From: Gentiana macrophylla | Lineage: Eukaryota; Streptophyta; Magnoliopsida; Gentianales; Gentianaceae | Length of the DNA stretch: 64,000 bases | NCBI GenBank assembly: GCA_026214975.1 | Contig: JAOBSW010000644.1 | Coordinates: 248,001-312,000 of the forward strand | Direction of reading: 5' to 3' | Program-made: the position numbers and the translations under genes | Shown here: positions 31,535 to 44,200 of the stretch, piece by piece | Numbering within the stretch: position 1 is the stretch's first letter | How the letters are laid out: each line of letters starts with the position of its first letter | Notes under the pieces: generated by a model | What the model was told of the DNA's origin: nothing | Database searches by the model: none | The model's input: only the letters and a program-made list of their open reading frames with translations

Positions 31535-31616
31535 GTGTCCTTATAAGTCCAAAAGATTCATTTTTGTCCTTATAAGTCCAACAAGTCCGTTTTTTGTACT
31601 TTTGAGTCTTTGGCCC
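31535..31616 (+). repeat. Right TIR of the Pack-MULE
   Basis: Inverted partner of 28925-29015. It contains two local copies of TGTCCTTATAAGTCCAA (near 31537 and 31565). Followed directly by TATAAGAAA. Confidence 0.75.
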
Positions 31617-31795
31617 TATAAGAAATCCGACTCATTAAAAATAAAAAGAAGCGGAAAAAGGCCAAGTTTTCTGACTATTAAGAAAAATAATGGTACTTTC
31701 AGCTTTCTAGCTATGATAATGATACTACACATTACCCGAAGAGAAAACTGATGAGACAATCCTAGATGTCCAATCTAACATTTCCTGCCACCCAA

Positions 31796-31799
31796 AAAA

Positions 31800-31830
<31 letters not shown>
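31796..31830. repeat. A-rich (CAAAA)n microsatellite
   Basis: A short polyA run followed by about five CAAAA units, just downstream of the NOMO gene. Confidence 0.85.
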
Positions 31831-31932
31831 GATATTCGGATTCGTAGTTTCGAGCGAAAAAATGAGGGGTTGTTTCTGTAGTAATTCTGTCAAGTAGTCG
31901 TCAATACCAGCACAGCGGCCGAAATTCTCCTT

Positions 31933-32035
31933 CTAAGCTTTCCTCCTGACAACAAACTTTTTGGCATCCTTCTTAACAGAGGGATTAGCTCCTGACATCG
32001 ATAATCCTATTGTTGCTTGATATACATCCTTCATT
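31933..32035 (-). CDS. NOMO: NOMO exon u (last, with stop)
   Basis: Completes Arg and encodes [15 protein letters not shown] through FVVRRKA and TAG (31933-31935). This is a short, very basic cytosolic tail, as in the family. Confidence 0.94.
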
Positions 32036-35000
32036 CTGTAACAAAGAGTAGCAGCACTTCACATAGTTAACCTTAAATGCACACAATAATATAGCAGTAA
32101 TATTTTATAAATTAATAAATAAAGGCGGGTTCTATCGGCACATCCCAAATTACTATTCACCCATTTTTTGATTATTTTTTCGGAGATTATTTTTTCGGAT
32201 GACAAAAACGTCAGTCACACTGGTGTTCCTTGTTGCACACCAGTCGTGGACTGACGTTTCTAAGTTTTAACACTTTTTATAAAGGGAACATCGGGACCAC
32301 TGGTGTTTCTTGTTGAACACCAACGTCAGTGACACTGGCGTTGGTGTTCAACAAGGAACACCAGTATGACCGACGTTCCCTTTATAAAAAATCACCGGAT
32401 GCCGAAGTAATTTTTTGTGGTGCCGGGAGTAATAGGGTGCCAGTAGTAAATTGGGGTGTGCCAATAGAAACCCCTAAATAAAAAACGAAGAAAGTTTTCA
32501 AACTACCTTGGCATGCTAATAAAGAGGAGAATTACTACAACTCCAACAATTAGAGGATATACAGGAGCAGGAGTCAATTCCTGCAAAATTAAGATTTGAC
32601 AAACACACACACACACACACACAACTGGGTCAATTTTTTAATTCACAAAAATCGACAGTCAATCTGATTACAAGTCTTGAAACACACAAACAAACAAACC
32701 TGCTTCCGATCATCGTCTTCAATTGAAAATCTGATTGGACCTATGTGTATTTGTGTGTACTCTTCAAGGTCAACTTCAATTGCCTCAGATTTGAACTTGT
32801 GGGTATTATATGGTAAAGCAGATTGAAGCTGCACAATGTGTTTCCCCCTTGGTAAGTCCTTCACCTGAAAGAAGTTCGATAGAGGCAAAGGCAAGACCGA
32901 TTCAATCCTTGATGTGTCAGTGGCCGACTTGATCTCTACCCGCAGATGCGGTTGCAGATCTTTTATTCCTTTCCCTTCAACGTGACCGCTCAAAATGGTC
33001 ATTTCCGGTTGTTCAAATACCACAATGTCCAACCCGTGAATGTCTTCATACCCAACCTAAAAGAATGTAAACAAGTTCATTCCAGTTATTTTACTTGACG
33101 GCACATGGTAGCAAATAGTCTCTGAAAATATTCACAAACAATTCCAATAATGAACAAGGATGAAAGACATTTCCATCAGGAAACTTGACAACTCATAAGA
33201 ACAAGAAATATATGTATATCTAAGGTAACTCTAGAATAAGACCAATACCTAGGAGGAATCTTAGCAACATCTGTTAGCTGTTTATGAAAGTTGACCGTGG
33301 CTTTTTATTGGTGACTTCATTGTTGTTAGCAACACGGCGAAGCAATTGACATGCATGCTGCAGGTTCTTTAACGTCAATATCTCACTAACTACTGACCTA
33401 GCTCTACCCTTCAAGGAGTCGGCCGTTCACATAAGAAAATATGCGAAACAATAAAAACCCCGAGATTCAGACTTCTATCATCCTTCATAAGATGATACGA
33501 CGATAATAGTTATAGATGTATTAAAAGTACTTTTTTTAACATTGTCATTCTGATTAAACTCCAAAAATGTTGCTGCAAATGTGGATGTTAATGCTGGCAC
33601 CAGAGCCATTTAAGAAGCAGGCAAAACTGGTACCTTTTTTATTTACGGGAAGGCAAAATCGGTACTTAAATCAAGTATTGTACGCTTCTTGGGTTACAGA
33701 TGTTGGAGTGAATGATCTTAAAGGTTATGTACACAGTCGCAGAGATCCAAAGGTCGACTGAATGCACTAAATCTGAAATGTTTACCAAACTCTCAGCTAC
33801 GGTACTTGAGGCAGTGGAAAGATCGGAAGTCTTGCAGCATGCCGTGGTACATGATTATAAACACTGGTTAACAGATCGAAGAGCAGAAAGCTGTTACAAT
33901 GTATGCAGACGGCTGATAATAATTATTTCTAAGACAAAACTTGAAAGATTGTGGTAAAACTGGAAACATGCTTTCGTTGGCCGGTTAGTCAATGCCCAGT
34001 GAAGGCCGTTTTCCTGAGGATTCTGAAATGCTTAAATCAAGAGCTCTTGGCTTTTATCAGAAATCATTTTTTGGACCAGATGCTAAAGATGAAGCTATGA
34101 GTCTTCCAACTTTACGATTGAAGACTGAGCAGAGTCAATAGAAGAATAGATTGAGACGACGAAAGGAAGTGGTTGAAATTCAAAAAATAATTGACTGACT
34201 CAGATTCAGACAATTTCACCGCGTATCTCTTCCAACTGCACTTTGACTGGAAGAGGATTCTAAATGTTAGTTTATTTCTTTGTCAGACAAAAGTATGTGA
34301 ACTATATAGTAGGGAAAGTTGAAAGGTGTCTTTCATTGTAATCTTGGTCAAAGGATCTCTCTGTATTCCGCTAGTTAGAATTTGCCTTGTGACAATAGCA
34401 TCTGCAAACTTCAATCCTAGTAGGACTTCATATTTTCATGAAATATAGTGACATAATTAAAAAACAATCCACAAACCTTGATGATCACCGACTCAGGCGA
34501 TGCACGTTCAATATTGGTGCTGGCATAGTTACCCTTCTTGGCTACCCTAATTGTATAAGTAGTTTCAGGAACAAGTCCCCTCAAACGAAATCTTCCAGAT
34601 GAATCCGTAACTGCTTCCTCGTAAAGGCCTTTTGAATCAGCGCGTGCTTCAACTGGAACACCATCTTTTGGCTGACCTGACAAGAGGGTGACAGTACCCA
34701 TGGCACTGCAAAGAAATTATGTCATCCAAATTTTTTTGGTAAAAAACTTTTAATTACAAAGGCATTGCACCAAACCATATCAGAACAAAAATAGCCTCTA
34801 CCTTCCAGCAAAATATTTAGTAGAAACTATAATGAGAATCCAACAGAGCAATAAGACTTTCAGATATGCAACATTTTACTGATGTCCGCAAGGAACAGAA
34901 TCCATGGAATATAGCATAGATGGAAAAAATGGTTGCTTTGGAACAATCAGCAAAGAAGCATTAATTAGTCGGACAAATTACCAGCATAGGGAAAAGGAAT

Positions 35001-35540
35001 ACCAACAAGCATGCACTACCAGCTTGGGTAAGTTATCTGAGTAAGCACAAGGGATAACAGAAGATATATATAAAAGCTTGCTTGCTATGAAAGCCTCAAA
35101 GACAGGTGAATCAATCACCCGTATATTTACTACTAGAAAAGGGACATCATATCATTTGATTTGGCAGAAAGAGATCAAGAAAACCTAAAAATATGTATGT
35201 AAACTAGTGCAAAGAAGGAAAAACTAAAATGACAGTAAAAGAATAGCGAGTACAATATACAAAAGGGAGAATACAATGCAAGAGAAAAAAAGGTTCACTT
35301 ACAAAAAAACGCAAGCATACTTCTTGCTGAAGCTTAAAAATAAAAAAATATAAAAAACCTTCCGATTTAGTATTTCAAGGTACATGCTATTACATCCATA
35401 CAGCATTAATGATTCATCCAGTATATTTTATGCTTGTTACCAGGCCAGAAAACCATTACAGAGGAATCACCAATCAAAAAATGGCTTGAAAGTTATAGAT
35501 ACTAAAAAAAGGAATCAGGAATCTGTCTGATTTTGTAAAG

Positions 35541-35606
<66 letters not shown>

Positions 35607-38248
35607 CACATGAACGACATGAATGTTACTATACATAGAAGTTGAATAATAATAGTCACAGTTTCTGTCCATTCATTGTCTTCATATTTGCAAAAGAAAC
35701 ACTTGGGATCATCTCAAGTATCTTCCCTTCTTTTTCCATCCATTTAGCTCAAAATTAGTGTGTGATGACTATTTACAATTAATTCATGCGTCAACGCCAT
35801 CAATCAACAGACAACAAAAGAAGTTCAACAGTATCGACTCGAGATCTTCAAATTTGACTGCAAGTATAACAAATTATCATTAAGATCAGAAAAGGAGATA
35901 TACCTGTAAGCAACACGAGTAGCATAAAAAATGGCTTCCTTGGCGTCTCCAGAGCTAAGTTCAATAGCAAGTGCTGAAGGTGAAAAGGCATATTCCTGCG
36001 AACACAAAACCCCTACTTGATTACAACAAAAAGACGAGAGAGCCCCTTGTCAACTCAACCCAACGTCTAATGAACAGTAAAAGCAGATTATAATAGGTTA
36101 AATAATTAACCTTTACAAAGAAGGAATAAAGGCAAAGTCCTCCACTTAAAATAGATACATAGTAGTAACCACATTAACCAACACAGGATATTACCCCGAA
36201 CATCTGAAGTGACACAAGAATAAGTCAAGTAGCACACTAAAACAATGTTACCTTTAGCAGGGGCCGGAGATAAAAACTGCCTGGAAATAAATTTTCAAAT
36301 ACAAAAGTTCCACCGATACCAGTCACCGAATTGTTCCGATAACCATCTTCACCACTTAGTGATAAGAGAGCTGAAGGAAAAGGCTCATTGGTCACATCTT
36401 TAGGAAGGATACGCACAGAAATATGACTCAGCTTTTGACATGAAAAGGAATACGGTCCAACTTGCTTTACATGATAGCCATCCTACAAAAAGTTGCCAAA
36501 ACATCAGATAAAAGGAAAACAAAAAGCAAGTTTATCAGCCCCATTAAAATCCATCATTGGTAGCAATAGGTAAAGCTATTATAACATCTACATCTCACGG
36601 TTAGGAACTTTTCAGGTATGCAGCTTAAAAGATTGGCCAGAAGTAACTCATGCTCTGTTGTAACATGATTACAAGAGTTGCGAATAGAAAATGAAAATAC
36701 ATGTCACCCACCTGAACAACCAAATGAATATTTACCAAATAAACAGATCAATCACAACACACTTTGATAGACCAAACAAGGAGCCAGCACAACACACTAC
36801 GGATATACAATGAAAAGTCATTTTAGAATACGCTTGCACGTTAAACAAAGAAGGAGCCATCAAAATCCAGTCAAAGACTTAACGGCAAATATCCAAACTC
36901 TGGACCAGCAAAGGAAAAATTACAAAAAAGGATTGGCAACTCCAACCACATATCGGAACATAGAAAATGGTTGAAACAACAAACACTTGCACAAAATCAC
37001 ATAAGCTGATAAAGTACACATACACTAGTTAACAATAAAACACAAGAGATATAGGGATTCATGTGCCTGTTAATTATTTTACCATTTGAAAATGGAAAGT
37101 AACGAAATTCTCATTTCTAGCTTTCTAGCCCCATAAATGAGTCAAATCGGGTACTTCCGTCACTCCCCCACCACATTCCCCTATTCCTTTGTAATGCACG
37201 TCAGAAACGTATTTAAAATATGCTTTGGGTACATGTTGGAGGCAGGTGAAATTCAACCCCACTGCTGAATTTTCACAGGGAATTCCTCATGAGTCATGAC
37301 CAGACTTCCTGGTATGATAAGTATGAGCGATGAAGTGGGGAAGCCTGTTGTATTGAAATTTTAGGTGGGGTTGCTCAAGACCGAAAATAGTACAGAAAAC
37401 GGATTTGAACAGACAGAGCGATACAATTTTATTTACCACGTGGGCCAATCTAACTTAGCTGGCTCAAGACAAGCAGAGACTTTTATTCATTTTCAATAAA
37501 TAAGGTGGCAGTGTCAGCATTGAGATTCGAACTGTGGATCCGCTGATCTTATACCATGTCAAATTACAAGATGCTCACCTCAGATTTTAATAGGGAACAT
37601 GTAGATTAACATTTTAGCACCTCAACAAGGGAAATTATGACTTATTAGGCAAGAAATTTCACAACTTCAATTTAGTAAAAGACAAGTATCACATGAATAA
37701 CAAATATCAGGAAAGTTTTACACTTTAATTTGCCCAAAACGAAAATCGATATTTCATTTTCTGCTTGTCAGCACCAATACTAATTATACTGGAGTTGAAT
37801 TACAAACCTTTGATGCCTCAATCCTGTAGGTAACATCATCGTACAATGGACCAGCAGAAAATTCACCATCTGTCTGAGTTGCAGTTTCAAGTGCCAAGTC
37901 ATTCTGTTTTAGAGGAGCACTGGAGCTATCTCCTGCTGCAATTACTCTAATATGAACACCGGAAAGGGGAGGGGAAACTGATCCTTTGATGTACATCCCA
38001 GGACGGCTAGTAAATGATGGAATTTCAGGTTGGCAGCCCCCTTGCGTCACAGAGACCTAATCAAGAAAAACAACAATCTGTACTTCAACATCTATAATGG
38101 AAATTGGCTCTTAATAGCCATTCATAACTTGAGATAATCAGGTCAACTTACATGATGTTCTCTAGGATAAAACAAAAATATCTTCTCGGCGCCAGATCTG
38201 AAATGTAAACTTCAGGTTAAAGCCTTATACTTGACAATTAACATTACT

Positions 38249-38296
<48 letters not shown>

Positions 38297-41200
38297 GCAG
38301 TATATTCACATTGATTATTGTGATAAGTACCGATGAGTTACAGTACCTCTCAATAACTTAAGTTGTTGAGGAGGTGAGTAATTAACATATTCAAACACTA
38401 ACACACTTCAACATACACTTCAAATGTGGGTCTCATACAAAGAGCCTAAGTCAACATGGCACACATGCAAAGGAAGGGCATACAAAGTCAATAAAAAGAT
38501 CCAACATAAATTGGGTGCAAGTGGAGACAGAGATATCTAATTTTATGATTTCTTGCTATGATACTATGTTAAATTATCATTTCTCTGAAAACTTTTAGCT
38601 CATTTGTGAGTCAATAATTTAACATGTACAACCCACAATAGGCGTACGAATGGACACCTTGGCGCATAGTATTGTGTGACAAGAATTCGGAAAAAAAAAG
38701 CCCTTTTCTCTACCTCCGCCTTCATCCACGGACTACCTTTTTTTATATCTCACAATAGGCATACCTGCCATTAAGTTACATGGTCCCTGTGACAATATAC
38801 TTAACAACTTAACCTTGCAAGTGGGATGGTAATTTGTCATGCTTTCATAACTCATGGTCCTGACATTAATCCTCACCACCACCATCTTTTTTTAGTGCAG
38901 CCTACATCTATTATAAAACTATTGCTACATCAGAACTATTATTGCTGCTACTCTACTACAACATATCTACTTTTGTCTATGTGATGACAAGCTCACACAT
39001 TAATGGATTTGTTAAGATATACATATATATTACCCCTCTTTAACTGAATTTTTTTGGTAAATGCATATATAGTCATTAATGAAATGCATGCTGGTCTTCA
39101 TGTGCTTGGTGCAATGCTGGACTGACCCATTTGCAAATAGCTGTTTTGTTATCACAGTAGTCTTATAGAAAGATCTCATGACACTTTCGAATCTTCCAAA
39201 ACTCGTTTAGTCCATAAAACTTCACACACCTTGAATCATTGCCTTAAACACTGCCTCTGCGCTGCTACAAGCCACAACTCTATGCTTATGGCTCCTCCAA
39301 GCCACAAGATCCCCCACACATACGTGCAATATCCTGAGACTGCTTCCTATCTTTGGTGCATGAGCCCCAGTCTGCATGAGTAGGTACCCCCTTGTTTCCT
39401 GTTTTCTGAAAAAGCATGCCCCTTCCAAGAGTATCTTTAAGGCACCTTAATATCCTGTAGACTGCTTCTATATGTTGTTTAGTTTGTGAGTGCATGAAAT
39501 GGCTCACTGCACTTACCGAGTATTTTATATTTGGCGTAGTATGTGCAAGGCATATTAATATCCCAACTAGCCTTTGGTATTTTTCCTTGTTTACTACAGT
39601 TTCCTCCTTGATGTCTCCTAGGTTTAGACTAAACTCAATTAGAGTTCCTGAATGTATGCTTACATTAAGTCATCTGACTCAACCATGTCTGTTAGCAGGT
39701 CAACGATGTATTTCCTTTAATATATGACAATGTCTTTCTTGGACCTTACCACATCCATGCCTAGAAAGTATCTTAAAGGTCATGAACCTTTTATTTCAAA
39801 CTCTTAAGTGAGTACTGTCTCGACTCTTTGAGCTTCTTCCGAGTTGTTAGCTACAAGAACAATATCATCCACAAAGATAGGTTCTCAGAATATGATACTT
39901 TGATAAATAACACATGGTTAGATTGAGCTTGCTAAAAGCTCAAATTTTCTCAAAACCAAATAAATCAATCAAACCAAGCCTTTGGGCTTTGTTTTAGCCC
40001 ATAAAGGGACCTCTTCAGATTACATAAAGTCTAGATGGTGTGTCTACGTGCATTTCCTTCTTTAGGTCTTCGTGGAAGAAAGCATTCTTTACATCTAGTC
40101 GGTTAAGGGTCAACTTAGATTCACTGAGATGAGTACTCCAATTGTATTCAGCTCGACAACTGAAGAAAAAGTCTCACCATAGTCCAGGACATATGTTTGA
40201 GAGAAACCTTTAGTCACCAGACTTACATTCACTGTAAAAACTCATATGCACCCTACAACCTTACTACCTTCATGTAGCTCTATGGCTTCCAAGGTGTCAT
40301 CCTTCTCCGGGCTCTTATCTTCTCTAGGACGACTTTTTCAACTAAAGGGTCAAGAATGACTGGAAAGGTGGAAACAAGACCAGATATAATTTGATCATTA
40401 TGAACAAATCCAAAATCTTTGTAGACAGAGCCAATCATTAATTCCCAACCGTGGGGTGAATGAAATCCGATACATAAGTCAGTTAATAATAGAATAGAAA
40501 AAGCTTTGACTGTATCGCTTAAGTTATATAGGAATTTCTGGGACCACGAGTTAAGAATAGCAAGTTCTTCTACCTTGCTTCCTGGATACTATACCCTTTC
40601 TGGGTATGTGAATAGCTAAAGAAAACAGTTTATGATCTAACTTACCTTTGGTAGGTGACTGATTCTGAACCAAAGCTTGGCATCCAAAAACCCTTGATGG
40701 ATTATTGGTGACAAGTTTGGACATAGGGTAGGACTGAATACAAGGGTCCAACGGTGTTGAGTATTTTAGAACCCGAGATGGCATTCTATTGATCAAAAAG
40801 GTTCTCTCCCAATAAATGTTAAGGAAGGTGCATAGTAAACATAAGGGAACGAGCAATTTCAGGAAAATGGCAATTCTTGCATTCTGCAACGCCATCTTGT
40901 TGTGGAAAATTAACACATGAAAATTGGTGTATGATGCCTATTTCAAAAACGAAGAGGTTTAGATTGGAGTTGAAATGTAATGTTACATTATCTGAACGAA
41001 GTAATTTGATTTTAGCTTGAAAATGTGTTTCATACATGTCGTAAAAGGTTTTAGTGACATCATGAATCTGAGCCTTATCTTTCATTCGGTAAACCCATGT
41101 CATACGACAGTGGCTGTCTATGAATGTGACGAACCGCCGTGTATGAGTGATGTTTGGGACTCTAGAGGGACCTCAAACATCACCCTGAATCAATGTAAAA

Positions 41201-44200
41201 GGAGTTGAACTTTTATAGGGCTAGGCTTTAAAAGTGGCACGTGTATGCTTAGCTAACTCACAAATCTGCATACAATTCTTTAAAAAATGAGATACTAGGA
41301 TGTCCTAACATCAAATGCCAATGTCTGATCTCTCTTTTGAAAGAAAATTGACACGCATGATCACCAAGCCTTGATGGACGGAAATTTGTTGCAAAGGATC
41401 TGCCCCTTATTAAAAATATACAAGCACTAATTTTTCTAACACTGCCAATCACCTTCCTCGTATTCAAATCCTGGAAGAGACAATGTGAAGGATAGAATTA
41501 GTCAAGCATTTATAGTCTAAAGTAAACTTACTGACAGAGAGTAAGATGCAAGAAAGATTTGGTACATATAATCATACCAACGAATCAGATAAGTAATGTG
41601 TTCCTTGAACAAAAGGATAAGGCACCATCAGCAATTAAAATTTTGTGCTGATTTTAATTGAAGAAAGATGGAACTGCCCAGTCATATGGTCAGAGGCATC
41701 CGAAATGCGTTGAGGCGCAGCAGTTGACCGGACATCTAGGGGTAAAGCACTGTTTCGGTGCGGGCCGCGACAGCGGTACCAAATCGAGGCAAACTCTGAA
41801 TACTAGAGATTACCCAAGGTACATTGCCTCCCTTGTCGACTGTAAAAGCAGTTGGAACAGTATTTTCAGCAGATGAAAAAGTGAACATATGTTGCAAAAG
41901 TTCCAACTGTTCTTTAGTAAATGTCAAAAGGGCATGTTATTCCCTTGAGTTACTCCTCATTGAGAAACGACTGGTGGTTCTGTATCCATTGTGTAGGCTT
42001 TTCCAGGTGCCTTCTTTGATGCTCCTTGGGTGTTGTTTCTTGGCTGAAGGTTGGCTGATTTTCTATGCAAAGGCCACCAGGCACCCTATGAATGACTGGA
42101 CTTGTAGCAGTGCTCACACAAGTTTGCCGTGGAATCAGCTTTCATATAGGATGTTTTTGGCCTACTAGCAACAAAACCTTCAACAGATTCTACGGATAAG
42201 GCTGAATTTTCCATGGAATAGTCAGTGTTGGGGGTGCCCATAGCCCCTCTCTGAAATTCCTCACTCCATATGTAGGAAAAAACTTCAAGTAGTAAAGGTA
42301 CAGGATCTTTCCCAATGATCCTCTCACGTGTTGCATCACATTCAATATTCAGACTGCTAAGTAAGTCAAAGATACGATATTTATCTACCAGTGTGTGATA
42401 GAGTCGTGAATCAGCTGTACTCTCCCATTCTGTGAGAGTAAGCTGATCCAATTTTCGCCACAATGCCCTAAGTTTACTGTAATTCTGAGTAACATCTTGT
42501 GACCCTTGTTTGAGTTCTTTCAGATTTAACTTAATAGCATACACTTGAATTGTGTTGCCATTATTAGAATATGTGGCAGTGACAGCATCCCACACCTATT
42601 TTACTGTGGAACACCTGACCAATCTGTGTCTCCATTGAGTTGATCAACCAAGACATGATCATGGAATCTTGGGTAATCCATGCATGATAACCTTCAATAT
42701 CCAATACAGGCGGAATTTTCAGAGTACCCATGAGATAGCCAAGCTTACTACGTCCAGTCACAAACATTTTGACATACTGTGACCATGGCAAATAATTTGT
42801 TTTTAAGGTGTTGATTTGCAGAGTGGGTGATCATGGGTAGAGGGTAATTTAACAACTCCTATAGGAATATTCTGATTACCAATTTGTGAGGATTCAACAG
42901 AAGACATTTTTTTTTCCAAAAGGAGTTTGAAAAAGTGTGTTTTCAAAGCTCTAATACCATGAATGCAAATAAAATAAGATTTGAAGGGAGATAATGTTTC
43001 TGCTTGTATTTCTTAGAGGTCTAAAGCCTCGTTTATAACGGTGTTTGCAACAGATAGGGTCCAAATCCCTTGAACTCCTCTAACAAACTAACAACCTACA
43101 GCTGTATAGACTTCTGCTAACTAATTTAGCCATTATCCTTTTTGTAGCACGAATCTACCACTTGTAACAAATAAATTCAAAAATTCCTTATCTTTCTACA
43201 GAACTTTACACAGTGTATGGAAGCAGTCTAATACACAGTGTATGGAAGCTATTGTGTTTCTCCTATTCAAGCCGGCAGTGTGATCTTTCTATAAATGGGC
43301 ATGTTGAGAAAGAAATGTCATCACAATAGCTTTGTCAAAAAACTTGCAGTAACGAAAACAATGTAAAGATATATAGCACCAACAAGGCATTGGCCCAGCG
43401 GTTAGTGCAGTGGTTCTTAACCTGGAGGTTGCGGGTTCAAGCCCCAGTGGAGGCAAAAAGTGTGCGTGCAAGTGTAAAAAACAATGTAAAGATATATAGC
43501 CGTTATACCGAGAATCTCGAGGGACAAAAGTAAAGTTTTCTCCAGCATCTGCCCAAATAGCATATTCATAAACAGCATCAAGTTGCTCAGTTCCATCACT
43601 GACAAGTTTAGCAATAGTTGTATCCGTGACAACACCCTCGGTATTCAAGATGTCAAGAACGACGATTTCAGGTAATTTTTCGGTATCTCTGAATGAGTTT
43701 TCAACTTGGATGCGTCCCTTTACAAGATATTTCTTTCCTTTCAATATGACAGGCTACAATAAAGAGGCAAAAAAAAAAAAAAAATTTGTTAGATCAGACA
43801 TATATATATCTAGCAGCTAGACGCTATGTGAGGTCAAAGCCAAAGGGCAATGTTAAGTTGATAAAGCATCTTACTGATGAGTTAGATGTATCGATAGTTA
43901 CAGATGAACTCCCAAAATAAATACATGAGTTCACAAAGTGAAGTTCATGAACCCCAGGAGACTCCACACAGATGTTTTGAGACCCTCTCTGCAGTTGACA
44001 GGAGAAAAGTGAAGCGACGAGGCCCACACATTATCATAATTTTTTCAGTGCCAAAGAGAGCTTTTAAACTTCTGACCTTAATTTTTATATCTGTCTGAGG
44101 ACCATTAGTTTGAGACAGGAAAGCATCTACATCATGACTGGAAATAACATTAACCCAGTACCCTTTCTGAACAAAAACAATTCCTTGTACATCCTCAGTG

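Larger units (their letters stand above)
28925..31616 (+). mobile_element. Pack-MULE: Mutator-like element carrying a gene fragment
   Basis: Perfect 9-bp direct repeats TATAAGAAA flank the element at 28916-28924 and 31617-31625. A 9-bp duplication is the hallmark of Mutator-like elements. The termini start GGGTTAATTAG and, from the right, GGGCCAAAGAC. The inverted repeats are clearest at 28971-29015 against 31527-31575, sharing ATAAGGACA, GAATCT and TTATAAGGACACA. No transposase is present. The interior carries a chimeric ORF with a captured PSAT1-like 5' fragment, a hAT-like MITE and a minisatellite. The TIR alignment is by eye and imperfect, so the TIRs are old. Confidence 0.85.
38985..43275 (-). 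mobile_element. Decayed Ty1/copia element in a NOMO intron
   Basis: On the - strand the order is LTR (43275-42961), primer site TGGTATTAGAGC (42960-42949), gag, pre-integrase, integrase, RT, RNase H and an ILTNPL-like C-terminus near 38990-39010. The 3' LTR is not recognisable. Frames are broken throughout. It lies in the same transcriptional direction as NOMO, in the intron between exons m and n. Confidence 0.8.

Noticed and set aside
38419..38480. Additional NOMO exon between exons m and n
   Set aside because: Exon m joins the 46-bp exon n in phase, and the sequence here has no open segment with splice sites that fits the family.
43389..43460. Possible tRNA gene (A and B box-like sequences)
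   Set aside because: Acceptor and anticodon stems do not pair and the unit is flanked by a 20-bp target duplication, so it is a SINE head.
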